Positions 6,133 through 12,827 of a stretch of 13,440 bases of DNA are shown here, one piece after another (position 1 is the stretch's first letter; each line of letters starts with the position of its first letter). The position numbers and the translations under genes are program-made. The notes beneath the pieces are model-generated. The model did no database searches. It saw only the letters and a list, made by a program, of their open reading frames with translations, and was not told where the DNA came from. The stretch is from NCBI GenBank assembly GCA_964616145.1, contig CAZTRD010000025.1, positions 1 to 13,440 on the forward strand. Direction: 5' to 3'. This DNA comes from JAQTNP01 sp964616145 (GTDB taxonomy: Bacteria; Patescibacteriota; Minisyncoccia; Minisyncoccales; PEYH01).

Positions 6133-6307
6133 GATAAAGGATAGAGATATAGTAAAAATAAAATCACGTGAATACAATAAGGTACTGAAACTAAAAGGTA
6201 AGAATAATTTTTATGTTTTCTGGAAAGACCACGAAGTTGCGGGTTGTTATAAGGTTATCGGTGGTAATGTATTTAAAGGAAAGCGTATAAAAAAGGAGAT
6301 AAGATGA
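6125..6307 (+). CDS. Small basic protein (60 aa), unknown
   Basis: ATG 6125 follows AAGGAGACTGTCG and overlaps the previous stop by eight bases. The sequence is Lys-rich with alternating hydrophobic residues (DIVKIKSREYNKVLKL, then NFYVFW), consistent with a small all-beta barrel of SH3-like type. No family is recognised. Its stop overlaps the next start (ATGA), so it belongs to a translationally coupled string. Confidence 0.6.
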   Translation: MSKIKDRDIVKIKSREYNKVLKLKGKNNFYVFWKDHEVAGCYKVIGGNVFKGKRIKKEIR

Positions 6308-6468
6308 AGAGTTATTTAGTAACACGTACAATAACTATGAGGTGTGAAGTAGAAGCTAATAACAAATTAGATGCAATAGATGTAGCATTAGATAGCGGTA
6401 ATTGGGAAGAGGATAACAGTGTATGCCGTAATGATGTATTAGATAATTGTGATGTGGAGGAAGTATGA
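6304..6468 (+). CDS. Small acidic protein (54 aa), unknown
   Basis: ATG 6304 overlaps the previous stop and follows AAAAGGAGAT. The pattern is a strand (SYLVTRTITMRCEVEAN), then a helix (KLDAIDVALDSG), then an acidic end (DVEEV). It resembles the short phage proteins that begin with a strand followed by an A-x-x-x-A helix, as also seen in the gene at 6799. Function is unknown. Confidence 0.6.
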   Translation: MKSYLVTRTITMRCEVEANNKLDAIDVALDSGNWEEDNSVCRNDVLDNCDVEEV

Positions 6469-6514
6469 GCAGAATAACAAGAATAAAATCATATTATCAT
6501 ATAAAGGAGACAGG

Positions 6515-6541
6515 ATGAAAAAGAAAGAAAAAAGGAGAAAA
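6515..6541 (+). CDS. 5' fragment of a Lys-rich gene running into the gap
   Basis: ATG 6515 follows ATAAAGGAGACAGG, a good ribosome binding site, and reads MKKKEKRRK before the unknown bases begin at 6542. A possible 17-codon frame (6465-6518, overlapping the previous stop as ATGA) sits just before it. Nothing further can be said because the gap length is unknown. Confidence 0.4.
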
Positions 6542-6641
6542 NNNNNNNNNNNNNNNNNNNNNNNNNNNNNNNNNNNNNNNNNNNNNNNNNNNNNNNNNNN
6601 NNNNNNNNNNNNNNNNNNNNNNNNNNNNNNNNNNNNNNNNN
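6542..6641. other. Assembly gap (100 N)
   Basis: Exactly 100 unknown bases, a conventional scaffold placeholder. The real distance may differ, and genes on either side are incomplete. Confidence 0.98.
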
Positions 6642-6782
6642 ACAGAGTGTCCTAAATGTAAATTTGAAGAAGCTTGCTACGAACGCTTTACTAATGGATA
6701 TACTCTTTTTTACTGTAAAAGGTGTGGTTATACAGTAGAAAATGGGATAGAAACCAGAAAGGGAAGTATAGAAGAGGTCTAA
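6642..6782 (+). CDS. 3' part of a zinc-ribbon protein (start lost in gap)
   Basis: The frame is open from the gap edge and ends in TAA at 6780-6782, giving 46 residues. CPKC and, 18 residues later, CKRCGY form a standard two-pair zinc ribbon, followed by a charged tail (NGIETRKGSIEEV). It resembles the microprotein at 5506. Probably only a few N-terminal residues are missing, since such proteins usually start just before the first CxxC. Confidence 0.65.
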   Translation, partial: TECPKCKFEEACYERFTNGYTLFYCKRCGYTVENGIETRKGSIEEV

Positions 6783-6798
6783 ACTGAAAGGGGACGTT

Positions 6799-6993
6799 AT
6801 GAAATATAAAGTCAGTCTATATGAGGAAACAGGCGGATATGCCTACATTGAGGCAAGGGATAAAAAGGAAGCGGAAACAAAAGCACAAGAAACATTAGAC
6901 AATGAGGGAATAAACGGATTTGACAATAAGGTTAATTGTTTTAATACCACGCATAGGGAAGCGAATGTTTTAACGATAGAAAGAGTTAAATAG
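6799..6993 (+). CDS. Small phage/plasmid protein (64 aa), strand-helix type
   Basis: ATG 6799 follows GAAAGGGGACGTT. It begins MKYKVSLYEETGGYAYIEA, followed by a charged helix (DKKEAETKAQETLDN), then HREANVLTIERVK. This strand-helix-strand layout with an EETGGYAYIEA segment is common among small uncharacterised proteins of phages and plasmids; I recognise the type but no function. It is followed by about 100 non-coding bases. Confidence 0.65.
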   Translation: MKYKVSLYEETGGYAYIEARDKKEAETKAQETLDNEGINGFDNKVNCFNTTHREANVLTIERVK

Positions 6994-7095
6994 AGTAGTG
7001 GTTGTGCGTTGAATGAGCTGAAAAATATACGCATGTAATTGGCAATGGTCGTGCTCGCAGGATATTTGCCCCCATAACCATGAAAGGAGGATGAG

Positions 7096-7371
7096 ATGAA
7101 ACAACCAATGACAAAAAAAGAAAAGAAATGGTATAATGAAAGACCACTTGATATTAAGAAGATGATAGATGAAACTCCAATGCAAGGTCTTTATAGGATG
7201 GAATCAACAGGAAAGGATTTCTATTCAGTTATTAGTTATGGCGAAGATGGAACCTTAAGGGTTGGTAGGATTAATTTTGTTACAGGTAAACCAATGCACG
7301 ATGTTTTTGAAGTAAAACCAGAAGATTTAATATTTTGGAAGTGGGAAAAAGATTATAAACCCAAACTTTAA
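7096..7371 (+). CDS. Unknown 91-aa protein
   Basis: ATG 7096 follows AAAGGAGGATGAG, a near-perfect ribosome binding site. The N-terminus is Lys-rich and helical; the second half alternates hydrophobic residues (YRMESTGKDFYSVISYGEDG, later FEVKPEDLIFWKWEK), suggesting a small beta-barrel. No family is recognised. It is the last gene before the long non-coding stretch and the promoter at 7641, so it probably ends the preceding transcript. Confidence 0.6.
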   Translation: MKQPMTKKEKKWYNERPLDIKKMIDETPMQGLYRMESTGKDFYSVISYGEDGTLRVGRINFVTGKPMHDVFEVKPEDLIFWKWEKDYKPKL

Positions 7372-7640
7372 AAGGAGTAGGGTAACCAACCACGCGATAA
7401 GAAGGCACGAGAATAGTAGGTTAATTTGAACGTGACAGAAAGGAGGATGGAAGGAAAGGAGGATGGGGAGGGTTGTTTGAATTTTTTTTGAATGAATTAA
7501 ATTTTCGCATGAAGCCTGTTTTTAGCAAAAAACCGTCTAAAATCTGGGGTTTTGCCTAAGACGCAGATTTTTGTGGTAAATATTACAACTATAAAAAAGA
7601 TTTTTTTGTTCTCCGACGACAAAATATTTTTAGATACCCC
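7372..7640. other. Non-coding stretch upstream of the promoter
   Basis: No credible gene is seen. It holds a duplicated purine-rich 12-mer AAAGGAGGATGG (7439-7450 and 7455-7466), a poly-T run, and overlapping inverted repeats: CGTCT (7534-7538) with AGACG (7559-7563), and AAATCTG (7540-7546) with CAGATTT (7564-7570) followed by more T. The last pair could act as a weak terminator for the upstream transcript. The remainder up to 7640 is A/T-rich, as expected before a promoter. Confidence 0.5.
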
Positions 7641-7669
7641 TTGACTTTTCAAGGCTTATGGTGTATACT
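7641..7669 (+). promoter_or_regulatory. Sigma-A type promoter for the replication module
   Basis: TTGACT (7641-7646) and TATACT (7664-7669) are separated by exactly 17 bases, each one mismatch from consensus. Transcription would start near 7676 and yield a leader of about 57 bases, rich in CAA-type words and probably unstructured, before the gene at 7733. This is the best promoter in the window and fits the start of an early operon. Confidence 0.8.
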
Positions 7670-7732
7670 TTAAGCGAGTCAACAACAAAAACAATAATCA
7701 ACAGCAGACAACAACGATAAATAGGAGAGCAT

Positions 7733-7969
7733 ATGCAGGAAGAGGTACAGGTAATAAGTATACCAATTGAAAAAGAACTTGAGAAACAGATACTTAAGGA
7801 TACGCTGGCTGACGCTACAACACCAGCAAGGGTAACATTAAAGAGAATATTTGATATAGGGCTTTCTATTGTGGGTCTACATGTAGCAGAAAGGTGCCCC
7901 AGGCTATACAACAACATAATGAGGTGGAATGATGAAGAAGAGAATACCGATTCGAATAGAACCGTGTGA
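7733..7969 (+). CDS. Possible ribbon-helix-helix regulator (78 aa)
   Basis: ATG 7733 follows ATAGGAGAGC and is the first gene after the promoter at 7641. It begins with a strand (VQVISIPI), then a helix (EKELEKQILKDTLADA) and a second helix (RVTLKRIFDIGLSIVGL), the pattern of a CopG/Arc-type ribbon-helix-helix protein. The position suggests autoregulation of the promoter. The family call is weak because the pattern is short. The C-terminal codons overlap the next gene by 41 bases in another frame. Confidence 0.6.
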   Translation: MQEEVQVISIPIEKELEKQILKDTLADATTPARVTLKRIFDIGLSIVGLHVAERCPRLYNNIMRWNDEEENTDSNRTV

Positions 7970-8324
7970 AATACAGTGCGATGAAGACATAGCCCCCTAT
8001 AGAATTTTACTAGGAAGCATATTAAACCAAGCTGTTATAGACTCGCTCGGGCTTAAGTATGCCAAGAAAAGATATGAAGACATGAAGATGTTTCCACAGA
8101 ACTACACATGGATGTCTCGTAGAACAATAAAAGAACAGTTTATGAATTCTAATGGCGCCCATAGGTTTATTACAGGAAAAGGCTTATTAACGTTTTTAAA
8201 AGAATGGAAAATGGATATAAAACCTGAGTTTTTTAAGAAAACATACCTAGAGCTAGAAAAAGATTATCTAGAATTACCAAAGAAAGGAGTAAAGAATGTC
8301 ATACGTAAAAGAATTTTATCTTAA
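7929..8324 (+). CDS. Unknown 131-aa protein
   Basis: The start is ATG 7929 or the adjacent ATG 7932; GAGGTGG lies just upstream and favours 7932. The protein is largely helical and basic, with an Arg/Lys-rich end (KKGVKNVIRKRILS). The middle (WMSRRTIKEQFMNSNGAHRFITGKGLLTFL) could be a helix-turn-helix-like unit, but no family is recognised. Overlaps with both neighbours indicate coupled translation in the operon. Confidence 0.6.
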   Translation: MMKKRIPIRIEPCEIQCDEDIAPYRILLGSILNQAVIDSLGLKYAKKRYEDMKMFPQNYTWMSRRTIKEQFMNSNGAHRFITGKGLLTFLKEWKMDIKPEFFKKTYLELEKDYLELPKKGVKNVIRKRILS

Positions 8325-8514
8325 AGAGTCCGAAACTGACGCTGAGATAGTAGTGCCGGTAGTTTGTATTGCTGGTAAAGAATATAAAGAAACAAATAAC
8401 TGCAAGCTCGGACAAAAGAAATGTAATGATTGCATACATCTGATTTGGACCGGTATGGGCTATGTTCAGCCGCTACCAGAACCCGTGGAACCACCTAAAA
8501 GAGATTGGAAATAA
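8296..8514 (+). CDS. Unknown 72-aa protein
   Basis: ATG 8296 follows AAAGGAG, inside the end of the preceding gene. It has four Cys (24, 36, 43, 46), the last two as CNDC, so a small metal site is possible, and a proline-rich end (PLPEPVEPPKR). It ends one base before the nuclease gene at 8516. Function is unknown. Confidence 0.6.
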   Translation: MSYVKEFYLKESETDAEIVVPVVCIAGKEYKETNNCKLGQKKCNDCIHLIWTGMGYVQPLPEPVEPPKRDWK

Positions 8515-8515
8515 T

Positions 8516-9355
8516 ATGCCTATTGTAGGATTTAAGTGTACCAGAAAAAAAGAAAATGTTTCTTTTGATGATTGTCTTAAATGTTCATTGACATATGAAA
8601 ATAAATGTCAATTTACTCCTGATATCTTGAACGGGATTATAAGCCAAGTTACCGATGTCAGGGATGCTATATCAGTTACTAAAATAATAGGGTGCCAGCG
8701 TTTAACTTACTTGATGAGCAACAATGATGTATACGTTTCTCCAGAGAAGCTATATTGGGCGTTTAGGGGGACGCTGGCTCACTCTATTATTGAAAAGTAT
8801 AAGATAGACCCTGACGCAATAGTAGAGCAGAGGTTCAATAAGACAATAGCAGGGAAATATGTTATAAGTGGTAAACCCGATATTATCATACCAAAACATA
8901 AAATAATAAGGGATTATAAAACCACAAATTCTGTGCCTATGTATAACAGGGTTTATTCGCACCACGAGGAACAACTAAACATATATAGGTGGCTTGTTTA
9001 CGACATTTACCCAATAGATAGGCTCGAAGTTGTATACATGGATATGAAACAAGTTAAAACTTGTGAAGTAAAAAACATATGGGAACTCTCGTTATGCGAA
9101 GAGGTTGTTACTAAGCGCGTTACTGCCTTGGCGGAAGCTTTAGCTACTAAAACCATACCTGACCCACCATCGGAGTTTCCAATCTACTGGCAGTGTAAGG
9201 ATTATTGTGACTGTAATGGCGTATGTGTCAAGCTCTTCAAAGAAAACCTTACAAAGGACTTTGATAAATGGGCTTCTAAAGAGTGGTTTGAAGTAGAAAA
9301 AAAGGGAGGATTTACAAATGCAACAAAACCTGGAAAAGTTTCTAGAAAAAAATAG
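8516..9355 (+). CDS. Cas4/RecB-like PD-(D/E)XK nuclease
   Basis: The chosen ATG (8516) lies one base after the preceding stop; an in-frame ATG at 8462 would overlap it by 53 bases. The 279-aa protein shows the RecB-family nuclease order: GTLAHSII with His89, GKPDIII with Asp122, RDYKTT with Asp133 and Lys135, and QLNIY (Gln153, Tyr157). A lone Cys60 before the domain plus Cys227, 231, 233 and 237 after it match the iron-sulphur layout of Cas4 and AddB-type nucleases. An additional N-terminal group (Cys8, 20, 23, 31) may form a separate zinc site. The likely role is DNA end resection in phage recombination, since it neighbours SSB-like and replication genes. No cas1, cas2 or repeat array is nearby, so a CRISPR role is not supported. 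Confidence 0.85.
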   Translation: MPIVGFKCTRKKENVSFDDCLKCSLTYENKCQFTPDILNGIISQVTDVRDAISVTKIIGCQRLTYLMSNNDVYVSPEKLYWAFRGTLAHSIIEKYKIDPDAIVEQRFNKTIAGKYVISGKPDIIIPKHKIIRDYKTTNSVPMYNRVYSHHEEQLNIYRWLVYDIYPIDRLEVVYMDMKQVKTCEVKNIWELSLCEEVVTKRVTALAEALATKTIPDPPSEFPIYWQCKDYCDCNGVCVKLFKENLTKDFDKWASKEWFEVEKKGGFTNATKPGKVSRKK

Positions 9356-9710
9356 AGAATATGTTGTGGAGGTTTCTAACCGGCTTGCAATGCAGATACC
9401 GGAAGACCCTCACATAATGATTGAACAGGTAAAGAAACTTATAACGCATAGGGCTAGGATTTCTATTTTACTTGCCGAAGCAGATGCCATACTTGATTTG
9501 GCTGAAAAAGAATCCTTACCTGAAAAAACCAGTAGAGTAACAGAAATGGACCGAGAAATTACAAAGAACTCAGCCGTAAGAGAGTATAGGATGTGGAGAG
9601 ATATACTAAAGAATATAGTTCTGTCAATAGACTCAACAAGGAGTTGGGCACAGAGCTGTTTAGCATATGAAAAGTATGGATTTCACGACCTTGATGGAAG
9701 TGGTGCATAA
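9318..9710 (+). CDS. Helical protein (130 aa), recombination-module unknown
   Basis: ATG 9318 follows AAAAGGGAGGATTT, inside the end of the nuclease gene (38-base overlap). The protein is almost entirely helical and charged, with a likely coiled coil (YVVEVSNRLAMQIPEDP, then IMIEQVKKLITHRARISIL). The end YRMWRDILKNIVLSIDSTR resembles the small helical proteins next to phage recombinases that pack against DNA or SSB, but that comparison is from general appearance. Function is not assigned. Confidence 0.6.
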   Translation: MQQNLEKFLEKNREYVVEVSNRLAMQIPEDPHIMIEQVKKLITHRARISILLAEADAILDLAEKESLPEKTSRVTEMDREITKNSAVREYRMWRDILKNIVLSIDSTRSWAQSCLAYEKYGFHDLDGSGA

Positions 9711-9748
9711 TGAAAACATATGTCATAAAAAGTAAAGGAGAAAATATT

Positions 9749-10252
9749 ATGAAACTGTCAGAGTTGCTAAGCGCGACTGGCGAGCTTGAAAACGTGTCTT
9801 GCGAAGGTAAGATTGTGTTGGTATATCCACCCAAAGACACTAAGTGGGGAAGGTCTCAGTTCCTTCTTATATCAGAAGGAGACGATACTGTTGCCGTACA
9901 ATCAAAAGAAACAAATATAACAGAGGCTGATAAGGGTAAGACAGCTAAGATAACCAAGGCTACATGGAAAAGTTATGAAAAGGATGGAGAAACAAAGCAC
10001 GTTCTTGATGTTGGAAAAAATATAGAGGTTACCGGTACGGTGCCCGCATTTGACACTGAAACAGCCAAAACAGCTATATTTAAGAGTTATTATGAATCAT
10101 TAATTAAGTCATTAGAGCTTTTGGGTGATGATGTTCTATCTGGTATGCTAACCAGGTGTAAAGAAAAGGGTTGGACTAGTGAGAATGTAACTGCTATAGC
10201 AGCATCGCTTTATATTGAATTAAACAAACAAAAAAACCAAAGAAAGTGGTAA
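9749..10252 (+). CDS. Possible OB-fold DNA-binding protein (167 aa)
   Basis: Two starts are possible: ATG 9710, overlapping the previous stop, and ATG 9749, eight bases after AAAGGAG. The second is preferred for its ribosome binding site and because the fold-like sequence begins there. The first 90 residues alternate strands with charged turns (CEGKIVLVYPP, FLLISEGDDTVAVQ, KTAKITKATWKS), consistent with an OB-fold; the last 60 are helical (AKTAIFKSYYESLIKSLELL). It may be a single-strand binding or recombination mediator protein. The fold call is inference. Confidence 0.6.
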   Translation: MKLSELLSATGELENVSCEGKIVLVYPPKDTKWGRSQFLLISEGDDTVAVQSKETNITEADKGKTAKITKATWKSYEKDGETKHVLDVGKNIEVTGTVPAFDTETAKTAIFKSYYESLIKSLELLGDDVLSGMLTRCKEKGWTSENVTAIAASLYIELNKQKNQRKW

Positions 10253-10261
10253 GGAGGGTTT

Positions 10262-10480
10262 ATGGCAACAAGTGATTACAATATAAATTTTTATGAATCT
10301 GCATCCTTAGATTATGCTACGATTGGTACGGTTTCAACAGCTGCGTATGGTAGCCCGGGTCCCCAATGGGGACATATTGATATTGGTGGATATTATATAA
10401 TGGATGATGTCCTTCCTATAAAAAATATATGGAACGGTGGAGAAAGAGTTAAAAAACTAACAGAAGGAGAATTGAAATGA
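10262..10480 (+). CDS. Unknown 72-aa protein
   Basis: ATG 10262 follows TAAGGAGGGTTT. The sequence has strand-like, Tyr- and Gly-rich segments (YNINFYESA, PQWGHIDIGGYYIM) and no recognised motif. Its stop overlaps the start of the SSB-like gene (ATGA), so it is translated together with it. Confidence 0.55.
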   Translation: MATSDYNINFYESASLDYATIGTVSTAAYGSPGPQWGHIDIGGYYIMDDVLPIKNIWNGGERVKKLTEGELK

Positions 10481-10836
10481 AAACTACGTTAACAAGAGTA
10501 TCTAGGTCAAAGACAGATAAGGACAACAAGCCGTTAATAACAAAACACGGAAAATCGTATGAAAGGGTTGGAATTAAAACTAAAGAACATGGGGATACAT
10601 GGTTAAGTGGCTTTGGTAACCAGGATAATGAGGGTTGGAAAGAAGGAGATACCATAGAAATAGATGTTGTCCAAAAAGGACAGTACCTAAACTTTATAAT
10701 GCCTAAAAAGTATGTTTCTAGGGAAGAATTTGACGATTTGAACCTTAGGGTACAACATTTATGGAAAAAGGTGTTTGCTGACTCGCTGCCAGTTGACGAA
10801 GAACAAAAGTTGCCTACAGATGAAATTCCGTTTTAA
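10477..10836 (+). CDS. SSB-like single-stranded DNA-binding protein
   Basis: ATG 10477 overlaps the previous stop and follows AGAAGGAGAA. The 119-aa protein has an OB-fold-like core (SYERVGIKTKEHGDTWLSGFG, then DTIEIDVVQKGQYLNFIMP). A linker helix and an acidic tail follow, ending in LPTDEIPF, the hallmark SSB C-terminal tip (consensus DDDIPF) that recruits replication and repair partners. Shorter than a typical 150-170-aa SSB, it is of the small phage type. It likely coats single-stranded DNA for the neighbouring helicase and recombination proteins. Confidence 0.8.
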   Translation: MKTTLTRVSRSKTDKDNKPLITKHGKSYERVGIKTKEHGDTWLSGFGNQDNEGWKEGDTIEIDVVQKGQYLNFIMPKKYVSREEFDDLNLRVQHLWKKVFADSLPVDEEQKLPTDEIPF

Positions 10837-10883
10837 CGTAAAACCAAAAAGGAGAATAAAAAATATGTCTTATAGGAGAAGAT

Positions 10884-10910
10884 ATGAAGTGGTTTAAGCA
10901 TGATGTTTAA
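10884..10910 (+). pseudogene. Nine-codon MKWFKHDV frame, possible gene remnant or leader
   Basis: ATG 10884 follows TAGGAGAAGAT and reads MKWFKHDV before a TAA at 10908-10910. MKWFKHD is a common opening of phage replication-initiation proteins. The HNH gene begins inside this frame (10900), and a replication-like gene follows it. The short frame may therefore be a leader coupling HNH translation or the broken start of the replication gene. Evidence is only the short match. Confidence 0.3.
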
Positions 10911-11172
10911 GAAAAAACAAATACCTTATCGATTAAAAACATTCATTACCATAAGAGACGATGGAATATGTCAAGTATGTGGTAAAATTGGTACAATTAA
11001 AAGTAGGTTTGGATGTTATATGTTAGCTTACGAAAAAATTGATGGAGATTTAGTTGCTTTTGAAATAGGACATATTATACCAGAAAGTAAGGGTGGAGAA
11101 ATGATAGCTGAAAATCTAATATTATTATGCTGTAGGTGCAATAGGACTATGGGAGATAAATATGCCATATAA
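10900..11172 (+). CDS. HNH endonuclease (90 aa)
   Basis: It starts at ATG 10900 or 10903, with no strong ribosome binding site of its own; coupling to the short upstream frame is likely. The protein has CQVC (24-27), FEIGHIIPESKGG with His58, ENLILLCCRC with Asn72 and the second zinc pair Cys77/Cys80, and a closing basic CNRTMGDK. This is a compact HNH nuclease with a zinc-stabilised beta-beta-alpha-metal site. Such free-standing HNH genes in phages are often homing endonucleases. It overlaps the next gene by 11 bases. Confidence 0.85.
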   Translation: MMFKKKQIPYRLKTFITIRDDGICQVCGKIGTIKSRFGCYMLAYEKIDGDLVAFEIGHIIPESKGGEMIAENLILLCCRCNRTMGDKYAI

Positions 11173-11827
11173 AAATATACACTGGATTAAATTAAAGTTT
11201 TTAGATTTATTGACAGACCCAGAACATAGATTTATTGAGCTTTTAAATGATGAACAAAAAGGTTTATATTTAATGCTCTTAATGCTGATGGGTTTTTACC
11301 ATAATCAGATACCTTTAGACCCTAAAATTATCAAAAGAAGTTTGAATTTAACTCAAGAAGAGTCAAAAATATCAGAAAATATTGCTAAAATATGTGATGT
11401 TTTTTCAAGGGCAATAAGGAAATCCCACGTTCTTAAGTTTAAGAATTACAACAAGTTACATAATCCTGTCGGGAACTCCAAAGGGACTCCAAAGGATGGC
11501 GTAGAGGAGAGGAGAGTAGATAAGAGTAGATTAGAAGAGATAATCTCCTTTTATGGAGAAAAGCAAAAGATGGTTTTTAAAGAAAAGAACACCCTCTACT
11601 GGCTGTTTTTTAAACGTTCCGTTCGTCCCGCGAAATCACTACTTCAGGCATGCGGGGATTTAGATAAAGCAAAGCAAGCAATTACCGGTATAGGTGACTT
11701 ACTTGATAGCAAGGGCATGAATTGGTCGCTAGAAACAATAGTTAAGTGGTACCCAGACTACTCAGTCAAGGGTAACAGAATGTGGGAAAAGAAGTCTAAG
11801 GTGTTATCTAGGACCGACTTACAATGA
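11162..11827 (+). CDS. Replication initiation / helicase-loader-like protein
   Basis: ATG 11162 follows GGGAGATAA, inside the HNH gene's end. The N-terminus (IHWIKLKFLDLL, then FIELLNDEQKGLYLMLLMLMG) is helical with the DEQKGLYLML winged-helix-like pattern of phage replisome organiser proteins. A Lys/Glu-rich linker (about 105-125) precedes a C-terminal helical domain (LYWLFFKRSVRPAKSLLQ, then MNWSLETIVKWYPDY). That two-domain layout fits DnaD-like or loader proteins, supported by the DnaB-type helicase that follows. Precise family is not certain. Confidence 0.65.
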   Translation: MPYKNIHWIKLKFLDLLTDPEHRFIELLNDEQKGLYLMLLMLMGFYHNQIPLDPKIIKRSLNLTQEESKISENIAKICDVFSRAIRKSHVLKFKNYNKLHNPVGNSKGTPKDGVEERRVDKSRLEEIISFYGEKQKMVFKEKNTLYWLFFKRSVRPAKSLLQACGDLDKAKQAITGIGDLLDSKGMNWSLETIVKWYPDYSVKGNRMWEKKSKVLSRTDLQ

Positions 11828-11869
11828 GTACTTTAATAGATTTCTACGAAGACTGGGAAAGGAAAACGT

Positions 11870-12826
11870 ATGAATGGAGAGAGCAAATTGAAGAATTCAG
11901 AGGATGGGCCTCCAGATTTATCTTTCGACCTAGCATCTATGAACCAATCTCAGGATTTATTGCCAGAGAGCTTAAAGAAATTGGTTCCGACTTACAATAT
12001 ATACAAGAGTCTAAGGGAAAAGATACGGGTTCGGAATGGAAAGATACCATACCCAACTGGGTTAACAGAATTAGACAACCTTATGTGGGGGCTCCCGAAG
12101 GGGGAGCTGGTAACAGTGGGTGCAAGGACATCCCAAGCAAAAACGGTTTGGGCTATGGAAGCAGCCAAGAATCTGGCGATGAATGGGCAGAGCGTGTTAT
12201 ATCTTTCATTAGAGATGTCAAAGGAAGCCCTAGTAGAGAGGCTACTCTGTAATATGTGTCTAATAGACAACAGGGACTTGTTAATGGGTAGGGCTTGGGA
12301 TGAGGTGGTTGAAAAGGAAGCAGCGTTTGTAAGCTGGCTTAAGGATGCTAGGCTTGTAATAGATGACCACAACGGATATCGATTTAAGGCTATTCTGGAG
12401 CTTGTTGACCATTTTAACTTTGATTTTATTATAGTGGATTATGTACAAATGATTTCTACACAAGGGTTTAAGGATAAATTAAGCGCATTAGAAGACTTCG
12501 TAAAAGAGATACGCAGAGAAGGAAAGCAGAAGGGTTATGGCACAATCTTAATAAGCCAACTGAATAGAACTGCCGCGCTACAAGATAGACCCTATATGCA
12601 CCAGTTAAAGGCAGCAGGAATTTTGGAAGAACACAGTTCGGTTGTGCTTTTGTTGCATTACGATTTCTCTAAGGTTCCTCATAAATACACTATTTATGTT
12701 GAAAAGAACTCAAGTGGTAATACCGGCAAGGTAGATATAAACTTTATACCGCAATACTACAAAATGGAGGATTTGAATACACCCATTTACCTAGACAGAG
12801 AACCGGCACGAAAGGACTTACTTTGA
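11870..12826 (+). CDS. Short DnaB-type replicative helicase
   Basis: ATG 11870 follows GAAAGGAAAACGT. The 318-aa protein carries the DnaB/RecA core: PTGLTELDNLMWGLPKGEL before the P-loop GARTSQAKT (84-92), LSLEMSKE (113-119, motif H1a), Walker B FIIVDYVQM (Asp190), ISQLNR (228-233) and a late VEKNSSGNTGKV. It lacks the N-terminal primase-binding domain of full DnaB (about 450 aa). The P-loop replaces the usual glycines before Lys with Gln-Ala, but keeps Lys and Thr. It likely unwinds the replication fork. An overlapping frame beginning at 11824 shares most of its length and is treated as a shadow. Confidence 0.9.
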   Translation: MNGESKLKNSEDGPPDLSFDLASMNQSQDLLPESLKKLVPTYNIYKSLREKIRVRNGKIPYPTGLTELDNLMWGLPKGELVTVGARTSQAKTVWAMEAAKNLAMNGQSVLYLSLEMSKEALVERLLCNMCLIDNRDLLMGRAWDEVVEKEAAFVSWLKDARLVIDDHNGYRFKAILELVDHFNFDFIIVDYVQMISTQGFKDKLSALEDFVKEIRREGKQKGYGTILISQLNRTAALQDRPYMHQLKAAGILEEHSSVVLLLHYDFSKVPHKYTIYVEKNSSGNTGKVDINFIPQYYKMEDLNTPIYLDREPARKDLL

Positions 12827-12827
12827 T

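Noticed and set aside
6994..7095. tRNA or riboswitch in the 100 bases before 7096
   Set aside because: Some pairing is possible (GTGCG with CGCAT; TGGTT with AACCA), but there is no T-arm, anticodon arm or recognised riboswitch core.
7630..7917. Minus-strand frame over the promoter and the gene at 7733
   Set aside because: It overlies a strong plus-strand promoter and gene, has no ribosome binding site, and its composition is that of reversed coding sequence.
11824..12252. 142-codon frame starting in ATGA overlap after the replication gene
   Set aside because: Nearly all of it overlaps the clearly identified helicase gene in another frame. A very short real peptide at its start cannot be excluded, but its composition past 11870 follows the helicase codons.
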